64,000 nucleotides of DNA from Artemisia argyi (lineage: Eukaryota > Streptophyta > Magnoliopsida > Asterales > Asteraceae), in contig CM060684.1 in NCBI GenBank assembly GCA_030686995.1, positions 9,859,897 to 9,923,896 on the forward strand, given 5' to 3'. Both the position numbers and the translations under genes were made by a program. The notes beneath the pieces were generated by a model. The model was not told the origin of the DNA and did not search any database. It was given only the letters and a program-made list of their open reading frames with translations. Shown in pieces: positions 62,335-64,000 of this stretch (the first letter of the stretch is position 1; every line of letters starts with the position of its first letter).

Positions 62335-62865
62335 TACTGTCTAATTTATTAATTTATTTTATTTTTTATTTATTAATTTTTTTAAAATGATGAACTTATA
62401 TTAATCACCAATAACTAACTCATACAGAGCAATGATTAAGCATGATAGGACATGCCCTATACAAACTCAAAATTCTAAGATAGAAATACAAAAGAATACA
62501 AGCTAAATTCACCAGCTAACTATTCAGTTCACCGTTCATCTAGACTAGTAATAGCAATAGTGATAGCTTTACTAGCTCTAGGACTACATGAAGAAATCCC
62601 AAACCTTAACTACATTACCATCATACAAACACCTTACTGGGCTCACACCCAGAACCAATAGAGAGCGTTGTATGAGGCATCATCAAGGTTGGGTAAAACT
62701 TCAGTTCCATTGAGTATCCACACATCGAGCTACATTTCCATCATAATAGCAATTAAATGTCTACAATCAATGCAGCTGCATCCTCACATGACTGCCTACA
62801 TAGAGCTGCTACAGATGGCATCACTTGAATCTGCTATTATTACTAACACCTAAACGAAAAATATG
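62335..62865 (-). mobile_element. Probable LINE 3' UTR
   Basis: On the minus strand the segment reads through CTTTTGTATTTCTATCTTAG, GGGCATGTCCTATCATGC, TTAATCATTGCTCTGTATGAG and GATTAATATAAGTTCATC, and ends in an A-rich AAAAAAATTAATAAAT tail. This wording and the tail are typical of the 3' UTR of plant L1-type LINEs. No RT coding sequence lies upstream, so it is a 5'-truncated insertion. Confidence 0.45.
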
Positions 62866-63109
62866 AGTCTACATAACTTTCCCACATGGTTTTTCTCTAT
62901 CATTTCATTTCAACACATTTACAACCCATTGGTTTTTACTTTTTTTACTTTTAACCCATAGGTCTAGTGTAACTACAATGTTACTCTTATTGTATACGAA
63001 CCTCAACAATATTATGCTAAAAATGGTCAAATTCACTTATTAAGTTTTTTATGTGTTAGGAATTGAGATACTTTTATAGTTAATTAGAATATAAAAACAT
63101 TTGACTAGT
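62866..63109. other. AT-rich spacer
   Basis: Nothing supported. Confidence 0.5.
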
Positions 63110-63552
63110 TGACTCTCTCTAGGGGCGATTTTTATACCCTAACCAATTCTATTCGTTCCAATCGATTCTACCTTAATCCTTTGTCCTCTTTGCTTCAATT
63201 TGTCCTAGCTATTGATTGACATCCGTGTTTATTGATTCTAGTCCAGATTTGTTGTGATTTGAACAAGCTTTTGGTCAATTTTTGGATCGTTACTCAGGGT
63301 TCGCTTGGGATCTTTAATCGACTATTCTGTGTAGTCGGTTCTGATTTGGTTTTTTGCATTCGATCAGTATTCAGTAACTCTTATCATAAACTGTTCGATT
63401 GTAACTATGATGGGAGGTTAGTTTTTTTTTAAATCTTATTGTTATAAACCCTAATCGTTTAGATTAGGGTTTCTTTCTCTTATTTTTGGTACTGCATGCT
63501 GCTAGATTATTGGGTTGTTTTCTGTTTTGATTTGGTAACGTGGTGGTGAGAG
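63110..63552 (+). other. Probable 5' UTR of a LINE
   Basis: Begins near GACTCTCTCTAGGGGCG, a C/T-rich start with TTAGGGTTTC-type words, and leads into the long open frame at 63553. The exact LINE start is uncertain. Confidence 0.4.
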
Positions 63553-64000
63553 ATGGAAAAGGGTTTTTTGACTCCTAAGCTTGGTAAGAAGGTTGTTAGT
63601 GTTCCAATGGTTGATGGTGATGATTTGGCTGATAATGAGGGTAACGATAAGGTTGTTTTGGATGATTTGGAGCAAGATTCGTCCTCTCATGGTTCAATAC
63701 AGCCTAATGTGGAGCAATTAATTGCTAATGCGCATAACAAGTTTGATGAAGCAATGAATAAAATTAACAGTGATATTGCTAATATGGCTTCATCTTCTGA
63801 GTTGAACAATTCGAGTGGTCTTGGGCTTCATATGAATCAGAGTTTTACTTCTGATACTAATGCACCCAAGATTGATACTACTAGTGGTAATGGAGTTAAG
63901 TCGGTTTCTTACGCGGGTGTTGCTTCTAATGATTCCCTGAAACATGTGTCTAATTTTCGGAGGTTAGAATGCAGCAAAAAGAAGGATAATGTTGACCTTT
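63553..64000 (+). CDS. LINE ORF1 (gag-like), N-terminal part, runs off the window
   Basis: ATG at 63553 opens a frame of 149 codons with no stop to the window end. It starts MEKGFLTPKLGKKVVSVPMV and is Asp/Asn/Ser-rich. Near the end comes VKSVSYAGVASN, then VSNFRRLE, the pattern (SYAGV ... NFR-L) that in plant LINE ORF1 proteins immediately precedes the DUF4283 domain. The CCHC knuckle and ORF2 would lie to the right. No disruption is visible in this part, so the element may be recent. A host gene with an unusual N-terminus is the alternative. Confidence 0.6.
   Translation, partial: MEKGFLTPKLGKKVVSVPMVDGDDLADNEGNDKVVLDDLEQDSSSHGSIQPNVEQLIANAHNKFDEAMNKINSDIANMASSSELNNSSGLGLHMNQSFTSDTNAPKIDTTSGNGVKSVSYAGVASNDSLKHVSNFRRLECSKKKDNVDL

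Overview
The window is nuclear DNA of a flowering plant, almost certainly a eudicot. It is AT-rich, its genes are intron-type, and most of it is nested LTR retrotransposons with 5-bp target duplications. Asteraceae is my best guess, from memory, because the extra upstream ORF of the third large retrotransposon resembles ORFs I associate with that family. That is recollection, not a search result. I see no bacterial or organellar genes, CRISPR, rRNA or tRNA.

Host layer. The left edge holds the first exon of an EF-hand-type Na+/Ca2+ exchanger-like (NCL-like) gene on the minus strand, reading out of the window. A decayed copy of the same exon and its upstream flank lies near 60 kb, so the two mark an old tandem duplication now separated by about 59 kb of mobile DNA. 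Upstream of the left copy is a noncoding tandem array with a period of about 1.5 kb (two full units and a third split and truncated by insertions).

Insertion stack. (1) A Ty1/Copia element (minus strand, 3771-27550, TSD AGGTG) landed in the tandem array. (2) A Ty3/Gypsy Athila-type element (11131-26934, TSD CTTGT) landed in the Copia 5' LTR. (3) A 152-bp MITE landed in the Athila 3' LTR. (4) A Helitron (about 28920-39819) interrupts the third array unit. (5) A Sirevirus-type Copia (30504-39344, TSD AAGTT) landed inside the Helitron. (6) A Tekay/Del-like Gypsy element (40309-54245, TSD CTAGA) landed in the 3' part of a LINE fragment. To the right come a 394-bp MITE, a 1.54-kb foldback element built of inverted 21-bp repeats, degenerate tandem repeats, an orphan CACTA-like terminus, the exchanger pseudogene, a DUF4283 relic, a LINE 3' end, and the 5' end of a LINE running off the right edge.

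All four LTR elements keep both LTRs, PBS and PPT, but every polyprotein is broken by stops, frameshifts or a deletion, so none looks autonomous. The most interesting structures are in their noncoding and accessory parts. The Tekay-like element has an acidic coiled-coil ORF between its 5' LTR and gag, flanked by plausible splice sites. The Sirevirus has a Cys/His-containing third ORF preceded by an internal copy of its own LTR promoter palindrome. The Athila LTR carries a perfect palindromic E2F-type site beside a G-box upstream of its TATA box.
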